From Amycolatopsis albispora (lineage in GTDB: Bacteria > Actinomycetota > Actinomycetes > Mycobacteriales > Pseudonocardiaceae): DNA of 64,000 nt. The notes beneath the pieces were generated by a model. That model was given only the letters and a program-made list of their open reading frames with translations. It did no database searches and was not told the DNA's origin. This document shows, piece after piece, positions 46,294 through 54,778 of the stretch. The position numbers and the translations under genes were made by a program. The first letter of the stretch is position 1, and each line of letters begins with the position of its first letter. The stretch covers positions 6,200,001 through 6,264,000 of the forward strand of contig NZ_CP015163.1 in assembly GCF_003312875.1 (NCBI RefSeq). The letters are read 5' to 3'.

Positions 46294-46730
46294 CCGAGCA
46301 GCGGCTGCCTGCCCACCGGCAGTGAATACCCCTCCTCCCAAGGGAAGTAGCCGCGCCGATCGTCGGTGACCACCTGCAGGGCGGGCACCGGCGAGCGGAA
46401 CAGGCGGTTGGCGTCGACCAGGTACGGCCGCGAATCGGGCACCGGGACGAGCGTGGCGCGGTGGATCCGCTCGTCGAAGGCGACCACCTTGCCCGCGTGC
46501 AGCCGCTCCCCGCCGAGCACGCGCTCGGCCAGTTCGTCCAGCATCACCGCGGTGTTCGCCTCACCGAACCCGAACATCAACAGCTCGGGATGGTCCAGCG
46601 CGCTCAGGCCCACGGTGTAGCCGTACGGCGCGCCCTCCGCCGCCCAGCCTTCCACGTACCGGACCGCCCACCCGGAGATCCGGATGAACTCCCACGTGCG
46701 GTCGTCCTCGTCGAGAATGGTGTTGTTCAA
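46287..46730 (-). CDS. DUF4262 family protein
   Basis: 147 residues from TTG 46730, SD GGGGGTG. PYGYTVGLSALDHPELLMFGF is the hallmark of DUF4262, a family with no assigned biochemical role but often near regulators or toxin-like genes. The C-terminal part (RGYFPWEEGYSLPV) also fits the family. It shares a divergent promoter region with the YheO-like regulator. Confidence 0.85.
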   Translation of the reverse strand: MNNTILDEDDRTWEFIRISGWAVRYVEGWAAEGAPYGYTVGLSALDHPELLMFGFGEANTAVMLDELAERVLGGERLHAGKVVAFDERIHRATLVPVPDSRPYLVDANRLFRSPVPALQVVTDDRRGYFPWEEGYSLPVGRQPLLGQ

Positions 46731-46805
46731 GACGCACCCCCGGAATCAGGCTTCGAACTTTTGTTCGATACTACCGCGCGCCACCGACAGTTTCCGGTAG
46801 CTCAC

Positions 46806-46838
46806 TGGACAATACGTCCAACTCCTGTACATACTGTC
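46806..46838. promoter_or_regulatory. Inverted and direct repeats upstream of YheO-like gene
   Basis: TGGAC-AATAC-GTCCA is a perfect inverted repeat at 46806-46820. ATACGTCCAA recurs as ATACTGTCCAA ending near 46841, immediately before the GTG start. A candidate autoregulatory operator. Confidence 0.45.
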
Positions 46839-46841
46839 CAA

Positions 46842-47480
46842 GTGACTGCCGATGCCGTGCTCCACGCCCTGCGCCCCGTGCTCGACGGCCTCGCCGCGAC
46901 CTTCGGCCCCCACTGCGAAGTGGTGCTGCACGACTACCGCAACCGCGACGCCTCGGTGGTCGCGGTGGCGGGCAAGGTCACCCAGCGCGCGGTCGGCGGC
47001 GCGATGAGCGAGATCGGCCTCGGCCTGCTCGCGCGCGGCAAGGACGCCGAAGACCAGCTGAACTACGTCACGCGCACCGCGTCCGGCAGGCTGGTCAAGT
47101 CCTCCACCATGCTGCTGCGCGACGAGGACGGCGAGGTCTTCGGCGCGCTCTGCGTCAACGTCGACATCACCGAACTGCGCCACACCGCGGTGCTGCTCGG
47201 CGAACTGTCCGCTTTGGACGCCATTCCCGACGACACCACCACCTTCACCAACGACGTCACCGAACTGGTCCGCGCGGTGGTGCAGGCCGAGGAGCTCAAG
47301 CTCGGCCGCCCGGTGGATCGGCTCTCCCGCGCCGAACGCCTCGACCTGTTCCGCGCGCTGGACGAACGCGGCGTCTTCGGCCTGCAGAAGGCCGTGCCCG
47401 AAGTGGCCGCCGCGCTGGGGATCTCCCGCGCGTCGGCGTACAGCTACCTGACCGAAATACGGAAATCCGGGGAGAACTGA
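46842..47480 (+). CDS. YheO/DauR-like transcriptional regulator (PAS plus HTH_22)
   Basis: 212 residues from GTG 46842. Residues 1-about 130 form the YheO-like PAS domain (GPHCEVVLHDYRN, MLLRDEDGEVFGALCVNVDIT). Residues about 165-212 form the HTH (GVFGLQKAVPEVAAALGISRASAYSYL). DauR, a member, controls D-arginine catabolism in Pseudomonas. The stop and the start of the dehydratase gene share one base (TGATG), so the regulator most likely senses a substrate of that enzyme. Confidence 0.88.
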   Translation: MTADAVLHALRPVLDGLAATFGPHCEVVLHDYRNRDASVVAVAGKVTQRAVGGAMSEIGLGLLARGKDAEDQLNYVTRTASGRLVKSSTMLLRDEDGEVFGALCVNVDITELRHTAVLLGELSALDAIPDDTTTFTNDVTELVRAVVQAEELKLGRPVDRLSRAERLDLFRALDERGVFGLQKAVPEVAAALGISRASAYSYLTEIRKSGEN

Positions 47481-48430
47481 TGGTCACCATCGACGACGTC
47501 CGCGCCGCGGCCGCGAGACTGGCCGGGCAGGCCAACCACACGCCCGTGCTCACCTCGCGCACGCTCGATTCGCTCACCGGCGCACGGGTTTTCCTCAAGG
47601 CGGAGAACTTCCAGCGCGTCGGCGCGTTCAAGTTCCGGGGCGCCTACAACGCGATCGCCCAGCTCTCCCCCGAGCAACTGGCCGCGGGCGTGTGCACGCA
47701 CTCGTCGGGCAACCACGCGCAGGCCGTGGCGCTGGCCGCGCGGCTGCTCGGCACCAAGGCCACCATCCTGATGCCCGCCGACGCGCCGGAGTCCAAAGTG
47801 GACGCCGTGCTCGGGTACGGCGCCGAGGTGCGCCGGTTCGACCGCTACACCGAAGACCGGTTCGCGCTCTGCGAGAAACTGGCCGCGGACAACGGGTTCG
47901 CGTTGATCCCGCCGTTCGACCACCCGCACGTGATCGCCGGACAGGGCACCGCGACCCTCGAACTGCTCACCGAGCAGCCGGAACTCGACGTGCTCGTCAC
48001 GCCGATGGGCGGCGGCGGGCTGATGGCGGGCGCGGCCACGGTCGCGAGCACGCTGCGGCCGGAACTCGAACTCATCGGCGTGGAGCCGGAAGCGGGCGAC
48101 GACCAGAAACGGTCGCTGGCCGCCGGGAAACCGGTCTCCGTGCCGGTGCCGAAAACCGTGGCCGACGGGCTCGCGCTGCCGTCACCGGGCGTGCTGAACT
48201 TCGAGATCATCCGCCAGCACGTCCGCCGGATCGTCACCGTCACCGACGCGCAGATCCTCGACGCGATGCGCTTCCTGTTCGAGCGCACCAAGATCGTGGT
48301 CGAGCCGAGCGGCGCGGCGGCGGTCGCGGCGCTGCTGGCCGAACAGGTCCGGTTGCCGGGCAAGCGCGTCGGCGTGATCCTGTCCGGCGGCAACGTCGCG
48401 GCCGATCGCTTCGCCGCGTTGCTCGCCTAG
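47480..48430 (+). CDS. PLP-dependent threonine/serine dehydratase-like enzyme
   Basis: 316 residues. Fold-type II: PLP lysine Lys51 in GAFKFRGA, SSGNHAQAVA binds the substrate carboxylate, GGGGL holds the phosphate, and LSGGNV is near the C-terminus. There is no regulatory ACT domain, so it is a catabolic rather than IlvA-type biosynthetic enzyme. Threonine/serine ammonia-lyase, serine racemase and threo-3-hydroxyaspartate ammonia-lyase share this architecture. Linkage to a YheO-type regulator favours a catabolic role on a hydroxy-amino acid (inference). Confidence 0.88.
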   Translation: MVTIDDVRAAAARLAGQANHTPVLTSRTLDSLTGARVFLKAENFQRVGAFKFRGAYNAIAQLSPEQLAAGVCTHSSGNHAQAVALAARLLGTKATILMPADAPESKVDAVLGYGAEVRRFDRYTEDRFALCEKLAADNGFALIPPFDHPHVIAGQGTATLELLTEQPELDVLVTPMGGGGLMAGAATVASTLRPELELIGVEPEAGDDQKRSLAAGKPVSVPVPKTVADGLALPSPGVLNFEIIRQHVRRIVTVTDAQILDAMRFLFERTKIVVEPSGAAAVAALLAEQVRLPGKRVGVILSGGNVAADRFAALLA

Positions 48431-49200
48431 AGCCAGCCGCTCCCCATCGGCTCGACGATCCGGTGCACCTCGCCGGCCCAGTCGACGCGGTCGATCGTGT
48501 GGTAGTCCACGCGCAGCAGGTTGACCAGGTCGCGGCCGCTGGACAGCAGCCCGGCCTTCTTGTCCGCCTCGAGCACCACGTCCATCCCGTCGGGCCCGGC
48601 GACAAAGCTGACTTCGAGCTGCTTCAACCGCGGGTAGCGGGGCGAGCCGTGGAACTCGATCTCCTGGTAGAACGGCAGCCGCTGCCGGGTGCCCCGCAGG
48701 TGCCCGGCCTCGACGTCGGCCGAATGCAGCCGGAAACCGAGGCTTTCCACCGCGGCCAGCAGCACGTGCTGCGCGGGCAGCGCGCCAACGCCGATCGGGT
48801 CGTTGTCGGTGGCGTCGATCGCGCCGGCGATCTCCAGCGTGGTCCGCACCGCGACGGTGGTGCCGTGGAGCTGGCGGTTGTCGTAGAAGTTGATCGGGGT
48901 TTCCAGCGGGGCGGGCAGCCGGAACGGCAGCTCGATCGTCTGACGCGGGGCGAGCGGCACGTTGCGGCGGACGTCGGTGCGCCCGAAGGTGCGGTTGACG
49001 TCGACCTCGCGATCGTTGCCCTCGTGCTCCACCCGCGTGACGAATTCGACCAGCACGCCGGGGATTTCCTGCGGCACCTCGCCCCCGCGCAGCCGGATCA
49101 CCCCCTCGACCACGCCGCCCGGCTGCACGCCCGGGGTGAACAGTTCGGTCTCGACCTCGGCTCCGCCCACACCGACGGCGGCGAGCAGCTTCTTGAACAT
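48427..49200 (-). CDS. Spo0M-like protein (arrestin-like fold)
   Basis: 257 residues from ATG 49200. The start MFKKLLAAVGVGGAEVET and the VQPGGVVEGVIRLRGGEVPQ / FVTRVEHE / ELPFRLPAPLETP pattern match the Spo0M (sporulation-control) family, which has an arrestin-like beta-sandwich. It has no membrane helix. In Bacillus Spo0M affects cytoskeleton and sporulation; here its role is unknown. Convergent with the dehydratase gene by 4 bp. Confidence 0.88.
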   Translation of the reverse strand: MFKKLLAAVGVGGAEVETELFTPGVQPGGVVEGVIRLRGGEVPQEIPGVLVEFVTRVEHEGNDREVDVNRTFGRTDVRRNVPLAPRQTIELPFRLPAPLETPINFYDNRQLHGTTVAVRTTLEIAGAIDATDNDPIGVGALPAQHVLLAAVESLGFRLHSADVEAGHLRGTRQRLPFYQEIEFHGSPRYPRLKQLEVSFVAGPDGMDVVLEADKKAGLLSSGRDLVNLLRVDYHTIDRVDWAGEVHRIVEPMGSGWL

Positions 49201-49282
49201 GCCGCGAGTCTTCCCACTTCTGGGGCCGCTGTCCACGACCGGCTGAGCGCGTCCTCAGCCGGGCCCGGTTACCGTCGAGCCC

Positions 49283-51280
49283 GTGATTCGCGAGATCCGG
49301 CTGCTATCGGCTCGTGGCACGCCGGAAGAATCGGCGATGCCGTTCGCGGGCCTGCACCAGTTGCTCGGCTCGCTCCAGGCGGAGGTCGAAGCGCTGCCGC
49401 CGGTGCACCGCGACGCGATCCACGTCGCGCTGGGGTCGCGGGATGCTTCGTGCACGGACCTCGTGCTGTACACGGCCGTGCTGCGGTTGCTGGAATCGTT
49501 GTCGCCCTTGCTGATCAGGGTGGAAGACGCCCACCACTGGGACCGGTCGTCGATCGCCGCCCTGCGGTTCGCGGCCCGGCGCGCGCGTGGTGTCGCGATC
49601 CTGCTGACCGGGGCCGAACTGCCGTCGGCTGCCGAGGTTCCGCCGGACGAGGACCTGGCCGCCCGGCTGGAAGCACGTTCGTCGGATGCCACGCGTCGCG
49701 GTGGAATTGCGTCCGCCGCAATGGTTCTGCGTGAAGCGGCACGCCTGTCGCGGGAACCGGAGCGACACCGTCGCACGGCGGCGGCCGCGTACCTGGCGTG
49801 GAAATCGGGACAGCCGGAACTCGCGCGCACGCTGGTCGCCGAAGCGACGCCGGAACGCCACGAACCTTCCGTCGCGCGGGTGCTCGATCGCCTGCACGGC
49901 CTGATCGCACTCGGCGACGGCGACCAGTTGTCCGCGCACGACCACCTGCTGCGCTCGGCATCGGAACCCGGGACCTTGTTCATGGCCGCGGCGGCCGCGC
50001 ACCACGCCGGACTGCCGCTCGCGCCGATCGCCTCCCGCATCACCGCCGCCGATCCGGCCTTCGCCGAATACGCGGGACTGCTGGCCAGGTTCACCGAGCT
50101 GTCGGCCGACGCGCACACCTCGGATCCGTGGCGCCTGCGTGCCGCGGCTCCGCACGCACTACCGGAAAGCGATGCACACCAATGGCTTTGGCCGCTGGTG
50201 CTGAGCCGGTCGGGACCGTCGGCACGGCAGGCCTACGACTTCGGCCGGTCGGCGCTGGCCGAGTTCTCCGCGAACGGCATGCACGCGGTGCTGGTGCTGC
50301 CCCAGTTGTGGCTGGCCGAGCTGGAATTCGACCTGGGCCACTGGGACCGGGCGCAGGCGCGCGCCGAGGAGGGCATTCGGTCCACAGAGGACACCGGCCA
50401 ACGCGCTCGCCGCGCCGATTTCCTTGCGACACTGGCGCTTCTGGCCGCCGCCCGCGGCAGGCCCTGCCGTGACGAGGCGACAGCCGCGCGTGAGCTGGCG
50501 TTACCGCTGCACAACGAGCTCGCCGCCGCCCGCGCGACCTGGGCAATCGGCCTTGCCGAGCTGTCGAACGGAAACGCCGAGACCGCCGCCGAGCACCTGG
50601 CCTCGATCACCCACAGATTTGTCGCCCGGCTGGCCACCGGCGATCTGGGCGAAGCGTTGGTCCGCGCGGGAAACACGGCAGAGGCTCAGGCCACGCTCGA
50701 AGCCTGGCGCCCGTGGGCGGAGCACACCACGTCTCCCCTGGTGCACGCTCGCCTCGCGCGCTGCCAAGCCCTGCTCTCAGCCGAAGACAGCAACATCGAG
50801 AAGCACTTCACCGACTCCGCCGCCCACTGCGAAGACCACCCGTTCGACCAGGCGAGAACCCAGCTGCTGCACGGCGAATGGCTCCGGCGCACCCGGCGAC
50901 CGTCCCAGGCGCGGCCACTTCTGCGTGCGGCCTTCGAAACCTTCACCCGGCTGGGTGCGGCACCCTGGGCCGACGCCGCCGAAGCGCAACTGCGCCCCAC
51001 CGGCGGCGCCCGCCCGAAGGCCGCCACGCTGACCGAGCAGGAACTACGCGTCGCCCAGCTGGCCGCGGCCGGGCTGAGCAACCGCGAAATCGGCACGCGC
51101 CTGTTCCTGAGCCCGCGCACGGTCGGATACCACCTGTACAAGGCGTATCCGAAGCTCGGCGTCTCCAGCCGAGCCCAGCTCCGCGGCCTGGACCTCGCTC
51201 AGATGCCGAGCACGGAGCGCGGTGCCTCGTGCTTGTCCGGCCAGACCAGCCACGCGACGTCGGTCGGGCCGATCACGTAG
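49283..51280 (+). CDS. LuxR-family (LAL-type) regulator lacking Walker A
   Basis: 665 residues from GTG 49283. The C-terminal LuxR HTH (about 581-635: LTEQELRVAQLAAAGLSNREIG) and helical repeats in the middle (about 165-570) are normal for large LAL regulators. These are usually 850-1000 residues with an N-terminal AAA/STAND ATPase. Here the protein begins at the AMPFAGLHQLLG stretch, which normally follows Walker A, and the P-loop is absent. A Walker-B-like LLIRVEDAHHWD survives, and the rest of the ATPase is shortened. It may act without ATP or be a decayed gene. The 3' end overlaps the opposite gene by 82 bp. Confidence 0.75.
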   Translation: MIREIRLLSARGTPEESAMPFAGLHQLLGSLQAEVEALPPVHRDAIHVALGSRDASCTDLVLYTAVLRLLESLSPLLIRVEDAHHWDRSSIAALRFAARRARGVAILLTGAELPSAAEVPPDEDLAARLEARSSDATRRGGIASAAMVLREAARLSREPERHRRTAAAAYLAWKSGQPELARTLVAEATPERHEPSVARVLDRLHGLIALGDGDQLSAHDHLLRSASEPGTLFMAAAAAHHAGLPLAPIASRITAADPAFAEYAGLLARFTELSADAHTSDPWRLRAAAPHALPESDAHQWLWPLVLSRSGPSARQAYDFGRSALAEFSANGMHAVLVLPQLWLAELEFDLGHWDRAQARAEEGIRSTEDTGQRARRADFLATLALLAAARGRPCRDEATAARELALPLHNELAAARATWAIGLAELSNGNAETAAEHLASITHRFVARLATGDLGEALVRAGNTAEAQATLEAWRPWAEHTTSPLVHARLARCQALLSAEDSNIEKHFTDSAAHCEDHPFDQARTQLLHGEWLRRTRRPSQARPLLRAAFETFTRLGAAPWADAAEAQLRPTGGARPKAATLTEQELRVAQLAAAGLSNREIGTRLFLSPRTVGYHLYKAYPKLGVSSRAQLRGLDLAQMPSTERGASCLSGQTSHATSVGPIT

Positions 51281-51594
51281 TCGGCCACGTGCCAGCCGCG
51301 CGCGTCGTTGTCGACGATCGACTCCTTCGACCGGAGCAACACGGCGTAGACGTCGGACATCACGCCGTCAGCCCGGCGTGCCTCGAAAACGGTGCCCGCG
51401 TAGTAGGGACGGCCGCTGTCGCTGCCGTGCATGGTCCCCTTCAGGAACACCCACGGACCGACGCGGTTGAGCTGGTCGACCTCCAGCCGGACGCGGTCGT
51501 CGAACACCTCGTCGAGCGGCGCGGTCGCGGCCTGGAGCACCGCGGACCGGACCGAGTCGTCTTCGAGACCCACCGGGACGGATTGGCTGTGCAT
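51199..51594 (-). CDS. Hypothetical protein
   Basis: 131 residues from ATG 51594, SD GAGAGG. It has no recognised domain. Visible are LQAATAPLDEVFDD, an internal VGPWVFLKGTMHG and a tail with two Trp residues (AWLVWPDK); beta-rich, no membrane helix or signal. The codon usage and SD support a real gene, although 82 bp of its 3' end are antisense to the LAL regulator. It could be related to the WXG/CHAP pair downstream, 35 bp away on the same strand. Confidence 0.6.
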   Translation of the reverse strand: MHSQSVPVGLEDDSVRSAVLQAATAPLDEVFDDRVRLEVDQLNRVGPWVFLKGTMHGSDSGRPYYAGTVFEARRADGVMSDVYAVLLRSKESIVDNDARGWHVADYVIGPTDVAWLVWPDKHEAPRSVLGI

Positions 51595-51629
51595 CGAGCT
51601 ACCTCTCACTAGCGAAGCGGTGAACCGGC

Positions 51630-52844
51630 TCAGGCCGGCGGGGTCAGGACCTCGACGAGGCCACCGCCACCACCCATGCTGATCTGCTGCGAACCGTCCG
51701 GATTGATGTTGTTCGAGCCGATGAACTGACCGTCGCCCGCGTACAGCACCACGTGCCCGCCACCGTTCGAGATCACCACGTCGCCGGGCTTCGCCTCGGA
51801 CAGCGGCACCGAAGTCCAGCCGTCCGCCTTGAGATTGGCCTGCAGCTGCGCGACCGACGCGCTGGCCTGGCTCTTGTCGATCAGGCCGGCCGCTTCCAGG
51901 CAGCCGGACACGAAGTTCGCGCAGTTGACGTTGTTGGGCACCCACGACTGCATCGCGGGCAGCTCGCCGCTGCCCTTGAGGTCACCGGCGTTGCGGCCGA
52001 GGAACTGCTCGGCGATCTTCGCCGGGTTGTCACCGCGGGCGTCGATCGGCTTGGCGGGCCGCCCGTCACCCTGGACCCCGGCGTAGGAACCGCCGGAGTC
52101 GCTGCCGCCACCACCGCCGCTGGGGCTGCCGCCGCCACCCGAAGGAGTGCCGCCACCGCCGGAGTTGATGGGGGCACCGGCGGAACTCGCCGACGTGCCG
52201 CCCTGGCTGGCGTCCGCGGGCACCAGCTCGACGAAGCCGCCTTCGATTTCCAGGCCGAGCGGCTTGAGCAGCTCGTCGATCTGCTTCTCGGCCTCGTCGA
52301 GCGCCTGCTCGATCTCGTCTTTTTTGCCGTTGGAGTCTTTTTCGTTCAGCTGCCGGAGGCGCTCGATGTCCGCCGCGGCGGCCTCGATCTCGCTCTCGTC
52401 GGTGGCGCTGTTCTTCCGCTGCCTGGCCGCGCCGATCAGGGCGCGGTTGTCCGCGTCCTTGTCGTTGGCTTCCTGGGCGAGCTGGGTGACCTTCTTCTTG
52501 ACGTTCTCCAGGATTTCCGACACCCGCTGGAGGATGTCCCTGGCCGCCTCGGCCTTGTCGCTGACGTTGTAGCTGGCCTTGCCGAGCTGCTCGAGGTGGT
52601 CGGCGACGGCTTCGGCGTCCTTGCCCTCCCACTCGCGGAGCACGTCGTCGCGGAAGACCTTGAGCTGGTCGCCGAGATCGTTGGCGCTGGTGGCGGCTCC
52701 GCCGACCTTCGTCGCCTGCTCGTTGACCGCACCCGCGTCCAGCTTTTCCGCCTGCTTGGCGTGGGTGTCGATGGCGTCCATCGACTTCGGGCGGTCCTGT
52801 GCCGGGTCGTCGAGCGTGCTCGGCTGCTGTTCTGCGGTGGTCAT
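51630..52844 (-). CDS. WXG100-like protein fused to CHAP/NlpC-type peptidase domain
   Basis: 404 residues. Residues about 25-200 are a long coiled helical hairpin with a WEG (EWEGKD near 92), typical of ESAT-6/WXG100-like type VII substrates. A Ser/Gly-rich linker (about 215-250) leads to a papain-fold peptidoglycan hydrolase domain with catalytic Cys about 308 (NNVNCANF) and His about 363 (GGGHVVLY). An NN or D residue is near 381. CHAP and NlpC/P60 domains cut wall peptides or amides. It lies 26 bp from a second WXG-like gene. No ESX secretion genes are in the window, so secretion would depend on a system elsewhere. Confidence 0.85.
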   Translation of the reverse strand: MTTAEQQPSTLDDPAQDRPKSMDAIDTHAKQAEKLDAGAVNEQATKVGGAATSANDLGDQLKVFRDDVLREWEGKDAEAVADHLEQLGKASYNVSDKAEAARDILQRVSEILENVKKKVTQLAQEANDKDADNRALIGAARQRKNSATDESEIEAAAADIERLRQLNEKDSNGKKDEIEQALDEAEKQIDELLKPLGLEIEGGFVELVPADASQGGTSASSAGAPINSGGGGTPSGGGGSPSGGGGGSDSGGSYAGVQGDGRPAKPIDARGDNPAKIAEQFLGRNAGDLKGSGELPAMQSWVPNNVNCANFVSGCLEAAGLIDKSQASASVAQLQANLKADGWTSVPLSEAKPGDVVISNGGGHVVLYAGDGQFIGSNNINPDGSQQISMGGGGGLVEVLTPPA

Positions 52845-52870
52845 CGCCTAAGTCCCCTGGTTTCCCGTTC

Positions 52871-53185
52871 TCAGTCCCGCTCGGCCTTGGCGCCACCGAG
52901 GGTGTACACGGCGGCGTCCTCATCGGTGCGCATGCGCTCGGCGGCGTGGGCCAGCGCCTGGGACGCGGCCTCGACCAGCTTCGCGGCGGCGCCGAACTCG
53001 GCGTTCACGCCGCTGTAGAACCCCTGCATGGTCTTGGCCGAATCGGCCGCGTTCTTCAGCGAGCCGTACGCGCCGCCGGGATTGCCGTCACCCAGATCGG
53101 TGCTTGCCGTGCCGAAGCTGTCCTTGAGGCCCCCGACCTTCTTGGCCAGCTCGGCGATCTGTTCCGGGTCGAATCGGCGAGTCAT
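52871..53185 (-). CDS. WXG100-like helical protein, partner of the CHAP effector
   Basis: 104 residues, two predicted helices around a GFYSGV turn (in place of WxG); no signal or membrane helix. [16 protein letters not shown] and [13 protein letters not shown] fit EspC/WXG100-like partners, which form heterodimers with larger effectors for type VII export. Gene order (small WXG, then WXG-toxin) supports that. Confidence 0.75.
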   Translation of the reverse strand: MTRRFDPEQIAELAKKVGGLKDSFGTASTDLGDGNPGGAYGSLKNAADSAKTMQGFYSGVNAEFGAAAKLVEAASQALAHAAERMRTDEDAAVYTLGGAKAERD

Positions 53186-53357
53186 CTGTGGTCCCTCCAG
53201 TTTCGGCGGCTACGCCGGTGCTCACCGGGCCCGCGCTGCCCTGCCCCGCAGTCTATGAGTTCACAACCGCCCGTGCGCGCGTTCCGCGGAACGCCGATGA
53301 CGGCGTTCGTGCTTACCGACGCAGCCGGAGCCGCTTCGGTTCCCCATCGACGAAGAA

Positions 53358-53388
53358 AGCCCCGTTTGCGCATTTCGCAAACAGGGCT
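53358..53388. repeat. Imperfect inverted repeat near island left end
   Basis: AGCCC-c-GTTTGCG, loop CATTT, CGCAAAC-a-GGGCT: 12 paired bases with one mismatch. It lies between the WXG pair and the HTH gene, at the start of the accessory region. Terminator, operator or element boundary cannot be told. Confidence 0.45.
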
Positions 53389-53400
53389 CTCCTGGATCGG

Positions 53401-53859
53401 GTGGAGGTTAGGGGACCTTACTCGAACATAAAAGACCAGGTCAGGGCGCTGGAAGAGCTCCGCGAGAAGCTTCCCAGCCTCGATACCCCCGAGCCGACCG
53501 TGATCAAGCGCGACCGACCTCGCCGGGCCCGGCAACTCCGTGCCGATCAAGTCGAGCAGTTGATCACTGACTACCGGTCCGGCGCGACGGTGTACGAACT
53601 CGGTGACCGGTTCGGCATCGAGCGGCGGACGGTCAGCAACATCCTCCACCGGCACGGCGTGCCGATGCGCCGCCGCGGCCTCTCGCCTGAGCAGGTCGAC
53701 GACGCCATCCACCTCTACAAGCTCGGCTGGTCCCTGGCGCGAGTCGGCGACCACTTCGGCGTCAACCACACCACCGTGCTGAATAAGCTGCGTGAACGCG
53801 GCATCCCCACCCGAGACACCCACGGGCGTCCGCGCGTCGAAGCAGGTGGTGCTCGATGA
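53401..53859 (+). CDS. HTH-domain protein, recombinase-type DNA-binding repeats
   Basis: 152 residues from GTG 53401. The frame is open back to 53188, and the true start is uncertain. Two homologous HTH units are visible: [30 protein letters not shown] and [32 protein letters not shown], followed by [12 protein letters not shown]. They resemble Hin/resolvase or transposase-type HTH. No catalytic Ser/Tyr or DDE domain remains, so it may be a stand-alone DNA-binding protein or the tail of a lost recombinase. It overlaps the SpdB-like gene by 4 bp. Confidence 0.6.
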   Translation: MEVRGPYSNIKDQVRALEELREKLPSLDTPEPTVIKRDRPRRARQLRADQVEQLITDYRSGATVYELGDRFGIERRTVSNILHRHGVPMRRRGLSPEQVDDAIHLYKLGWSLARVGDHFGVNHTTVLNKLRERGIPTRDTHGRPRVEAGGAR

Positions 53860-54662
53860 CCAGGCGTGCAGTTGTGTCGACGCGATCAGGCTCGGAGAGG
53901 GCTGCTGTGGTTCAAGCCGTCACCGTGATCATGGGCATCGTCGTTGGCCTCACTTTTCTCTTCGGCTTCGGCAACGTCCTCAACCTTGCGCTCCGGCTCG
54001 GCGTGCCCGCCTGGGTCGCGCCACTGGTGGCTCCCGCTGTTGATCTTTCGATCCTCGGGCTGCTGCTCGGCACACGGCACCTGGCGCTCGCCGGTGCATC
54101 CCCGGAGGTGCTGCGGCCTGCTCGTCGGCTGCTGATCTTCGCAAGCGTGGTCACGCTCGCGTTGAACGTGGCAGAGCCTCTGGTCGCAGGCGAGTTTGGT
54201 AAGGCGGCCTTCGACGCGGTAGGGCCACTCCTCCTGATCGGCTGGTCGGAGGTCGGCCCTGGCCTATTGCAGGCGATCGGCGCAACGAGTCATGTGCCAG
54301 CCGCACGCGAAGGCGATCGGCCTGAGCCGGCTGTCCCTGTGGACTCGGATGACGGTGCGCCGGAGACGGGGCCCGAACTCGACGAGGACGTCCCGCAGCA
54401 AGGTGGCGAGCGACCAGTCGTTGGGCGGACACCGGAAGCGCTCTTGGCGCAGGCACGGCGAGAAGACGCGGCGCACCGTGCTGCTCACCAGAAGCCGATC
54501 TCCGCGGACACGCTTCGTGTACGGCTTGGGATTGGCGCGACTCGGGCGCGGCGGCTTGTCAAGGCTGTCCGCGAGGAGTACCAAGCCGAGGTCGCAGGGG
54601 GTCCGGTCGACGCGGGCGCTGGGGATGCGGCGAGGGGTGTGCCGACGGCCTTGGCGGCGTGA
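53856..54662 (+). CDS. SpdB2-like membrane protein of actinomycete integrative elements
   Basis: 268 residues. Three or four membrane helices (about 20-130), with [26 protein letters not shown] and [10 protein letters not shown], as in SpdB2/DUF2637 proteins that accompany conjugative plasmids and AICEs. The cytoplasmic tail ends in an HTH-like segment ([21 protein letters not shown]). In elements these proteins help plasmid spread within mycelium. No replicase, integrase or Tra protein is in the window, so this looks like part of an island whose rest lies outside or was lost. Confidence 0.78.
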   Translation: MTRRAVVSTRSGSERAAVVQAVTVIMGIVVGLTFLFGFGNVLNLALRLGVPAWVAPLVAPAVDLSILGLLLGTRHLALAGASPEVLRPARRLLIFASVVTLALNVAEPLVAGEFGKAAFDAVGPLLLIGWSEVGPGLLQAIGATSHVPAAREGDRPEPAVPVDSDDGAPETGPELDEDVPQQGGERPVVGRTPEALLAQARREDAAHRAAHQKPISADTLRVRLGIGATRARRLVKAVREEYQAEVAGGPVDAGAGDAARGVPTALAA

Positions 54663-54729
54663 CGTGAGCGGCGGTGCTCGCCAGCGTGGCCGGTTGCCCC
54701 GGCCGTGGAAGGATCGTTCGGTGAGCACG

Positions 54730-54754
54730 AGCGGGGCCAGGCGCCTGCCCCGCT
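54730..54754 (+). terminator. GC-rich hairpin after SpdB-like gene
   Basis: AGCGGGG/CCCCGCT and CAGGC/GCCTG pair over 12 bp with one bulged C and essentially no loop. It lies between the SpdB-like and DUF6615 genes. Confidence 0.5.
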
Positions 54755-54778
54755 CCGGGTGATTGGTTGGAGAGCAGG

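Noticed and set aside
53188..53400. Frame extension upstream of the HTH gene
   Set aside because: It is antisense to the promoter of the WXG pair, crosses an inverted repeat and has no SD or domain.
53395..53440. tRNA remnant at the start of the accessory region
   Set aside because: GGTGGAGGTTAGGGG looked tRNA-like, but no stems or T-loop form.
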